A stretch of 15,490 nt of DNA from Lichenicola sp964242425. GTDB lineage: Bacteria > Pseudomonadota > Alphaproteobacteria > Acetobacterales > Acetobacteraceae. Under the pieces are notes generated by a model, which saw only the letters and a program-made list of their open reading frames with translations, ran no database searches and was not told the DNA's origin. The position numbers and the translations under genes were made by a program. Below are positions 14,227 through 15,490 of this stretch, in pieces; the first letter of the stretch is position 1; each line of letters starts with the position of its first letter. Location: the NCBI GenBank assembly GCA_964242425.1, contig CAXTCK010000071.1, positions 1-15,490 on the forward strand. The letters are read 5' to 3'.

Positions 14227-15129
14227 ATGGCCCATACCGACATCGTCGCCACCGGTTGGATCCGGCATCTGCCGGAAGCGATGCGGCCGTTCGCGCTGCT
14301 GGCGCGGCTGGACCGGCCGATCGGCACCTGGCTGCTGTTCCTGCCGGGCGCGTGGGGCATCCTGCTGCCAGGGAGCGTGCCAGGTTGGCAAAGGCTGCGG
14401 CTCGTGGCGCTGTTCGCGGTCGGCAGCGTGGTGATGCGGTCGGCGGGCTGCGTGGTCAACGACATGTGGGACCGCGACCTGGACCGGCAGGTGGCGCGCA
14501 CGCGGGACCGGCCGCTGGCGTCGGGGGCGCTGCGCATGCGTCAGGCGGCATGGTTCCTCGGCGTGCTGCTGCTGCTCGGGCTGGGGGTGCTGTTGTCGCT
14601 GAACCGGCTGTGCTGGGTGCTGGGTGCCGGGTCGCTGCTGCTGGTGGGGCTGTATCCGCTGGCCAAGCGGGTGACGTGGTGGCCGCAGCTGGTGATGGGC
14701 TTCACCTTCGGCTTCGGGGCGCCGATGGGCTACGCCGCCGCAACCGGGCGGATCGACTGGATCCTGCTGTCGCTTTATGCGAGCGCGATCTTCTGGGATC
14801 TCGGCTTCGACACCGTTTACGGGTTCCAGGACATGGAGGACGACGCCCTGGTGGGGGTGAAGTCGACCTCCCGGCTGGTGGCGGCGCGCCCGCGCCGGTT
14901 CGTCGCCGGGTGCTACGTCCTGATGCTGGGAGCGCTGGCACTGGCGGGGCACCTGGCCGGGGTCGGGCCGTGGTTCTGGTTGGCGCTGTTCCTGCCGGCG
15001 GTCCTGCTCGGGCTGCAGGTGCGGGCGCTGGAGATCGACCGTCCGGCGACGTGCCTGCGCTTGTTCCGCGCCAACCGGGAGGTGGGGCTGGCGGTGGCGG
15101 TGGCGCTGCTGGCGGGGCTGTGGCGATAA
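14227..15129 (+). CDS. ubiA: 4-hydroxybenzoate polyprenyltransferase, 300 residues
   Basis: This integral inner-membrane enzyme attaches a polyprenyl chain to 4-hydroxybenzoate in ubiquinone synthesis, using Mg2+ and a polyprenyl diphosphate. Both aspartate-rich motifs are present: NDMWDRDLDRQVARTRDRPL (78-97) and DTVYGFQDMEDD (195-206). Eight to nine hydrophobic helices surround them. The N-terminal RLDRPIGTWLLFLPGAWG (28-45) is a strong UbiA signature. The length is usual. The ATG has AGGAG with a short 3-base spacer. It diverges from rsmE and is followed 8 bases downstream by the oxidase-family gene, so the two probably share a transcript. I chose UbiA over other prenyltransferases (haem O synthase, menaquinone MenA) because of the motif wording and the rsmE-gshA context. 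Confidence 0.94.
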   Translation: MAHTDIVATGWIRHLPEAMRPFALLARLDRPIGTWLLFLPGAWGILLPGSVPGWQRLRLVALFAVGSVVMRSAGCVVNDMWDRDLDRQVARTRDRPLASGALRMRQAAWFLGVLLLLGLGVLLSLNRLCWVLGAGSLLLVGLYPLAKRVTWWPQLVMGFTFGFGAPMGYAAATGRIDWILLSLYASAIFWDLGFDTVYGFQDMEDDALVGVKSTSRLVAARPRRFVAGCYVLMLGALALAGHLAGVGPWFWLALFLPAVLLGLQVRALEIDRPATCLRLFRANREVGLAVAVALLAGLWR

Positions 15130-15132
15130 GGG
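15128..15132 (+). promoter_or_regulatory. Ribosome binding site favouring the GTG start at 15138
   Basis: AAGGG overlaps the ubiA stop codon and lies 5 bases before an in-frame GTG at 15138. The later ATG at 15180 lacks a comparable site, so the GTG is preferred for the downstream gene and suggests coupling to ubiA translation. Confidence 0.45.
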
Positions 15133-15137
15133 CCCTG

Positions 15138-15490
15138 GTGCGAGGCAACCGGTCCGACGCGATCGGACTTATCGATCCCATGGAAGACACGGCCTTGGTG
15201 TTCGTCGAAACCGCGCTGTCGGCGCTGGAGCGTGCGCTGCACGAGCGGGGATCGGAGCTGCGCAACGTCCAGCTGGCGACGTTGTCGCCGGACGGGGCGC
15301 CCGGACTGCGCACGGTGGTGCTGCGCGGCTTCGAGCGGGCGCCGGCCGGCCTGGAGATGCACACGGACGCGCGGGCGGGCAAGGCGCGCGACATTGCCGG
15401 CGATGGAAGGGTCAGCCTGCTGGCCTGGTCGGCGGAGGAACAGCTGCAGCTGCGCTTCGACGGCGTCGCGCGGCTGCACCGGGCGGACGA
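15138..15490 (+). CDS. Pyridoxamine 5'-phosphate oxidase-family protein, N-terminal part (cut by right edge)
   Basis: This is a probable FMN-binding split-barrel protein of the pyridoxamine 5'-phosphate oxidase family; only the first 117 residues are in the window. Diagnostic elements are NVQLATLSPDGAPGLRTVVL (43-62), where Arg/Thr contact the flavin phosphate in this family, HTDARAGKARDI (75-86) and EQLQLRFDGVARLHR (101-115). These fit the Alr4036-like or general PPOX group better than true PdxH, but the C-terminal part needed to decide is missing. The GTG at 15138 is used because of its ribosome binding site and because the extra residues (LIDPMEDTALVF) resemble the usual N-terminal helix. 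ATG 15180 is the alternative. It starts 8 bases after the ubiA stop, so it is probably in one operon with it. A role in flavin-dependent oxidation or flavin/haem binding is inferred from the family. Confidence 0.8.
   Translation, partial: MRGNRSDAIGLIDPMEDTALVFVETALSALERALHERGSELRNVQLATLSPDGAPGLRTVVLRGFERAPAGLEMHTDARAGKARDIAGDGRVSLLAWSAEEQLQLRFDGVARLHRAD

Noticed and set aside
14181..14235. Upstream ATG at 14235 as rsmE start
   Set aside because: It would overlap the ubiA start and adds 18 residues unlike RsmE N-termini, while the ATG at 14181 has a good GGAG site.

Overview
This is a high-GC (roughly 70 %) bacterial window with densely packed genes, strong G/C bias at third codon positions and Shine-Dalgarno sites of the AGGAG type. 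The block of ubiA diverging from rsmE-gshA is an arrangement I associate with Alphaproteobacteria. Together with the base composition and the style of the accessory genes, it suggests the Acetobacteraceae or a close relative. That assignment is inference: no rRNA or other taxonomic marker is present.

Left part (1-2860): an MFS transporter running off the left edge (minus), a 53-residue lipoprotein (plus), a short disordered acidic protein (minus) and a fumarylacetoacetate hydrolase-family enzyme (minus). Terminator-like hairpins sit between the units. The stretch 851-1157 has no gene that I can support.

Middle part (2862-9962): a 733-residue exported right-handed beta-helix protein of the pectate-lyase superfamily and, upstream on the same strand, an 818-residue protein that I cannot assign to a named family. 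The latter has an internal duplication in its N-terminal half and a C-terminal half weakly resembling GT61-like glycosyltransferases. Diverging from it are an AraC-family regulator and a catalase-family haem protein. This is the accessory and most interesting section. A surface-carbohydrate role for the first two genes is a hypothesis.

Right part (10041-15490): conserved housekeeping genes. On the minus strand rsmE (16S rRNA m3U1498 methyltransferase), gshA (glutamate-cysteine ligase) and cpdB (2',3'-cyclic nucleotide phosphodiesterase/3'-nucleotidase) follow one another. On the plus strand ubiA (4-hydroxybenzoate prenyltransferase) is followed 8 bases later by a pyridoxamine 5'-phosphate oxidase-family gene cut by the right edge. 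CpdB has no signal peptide and no room for one, because the gshA stop codon lies in frame just upstream.

I found no tRNA, rRNA, CRISPR array, transposase or phage integrase. Two short tandem arrays with 13-bp units and one REP-like double hairpin are the non-coding structures of note. I do not see a complete, clearly new system. The best candidate for undescribed biology is the duplicated 818-residue protein next to the beta-helix protein.
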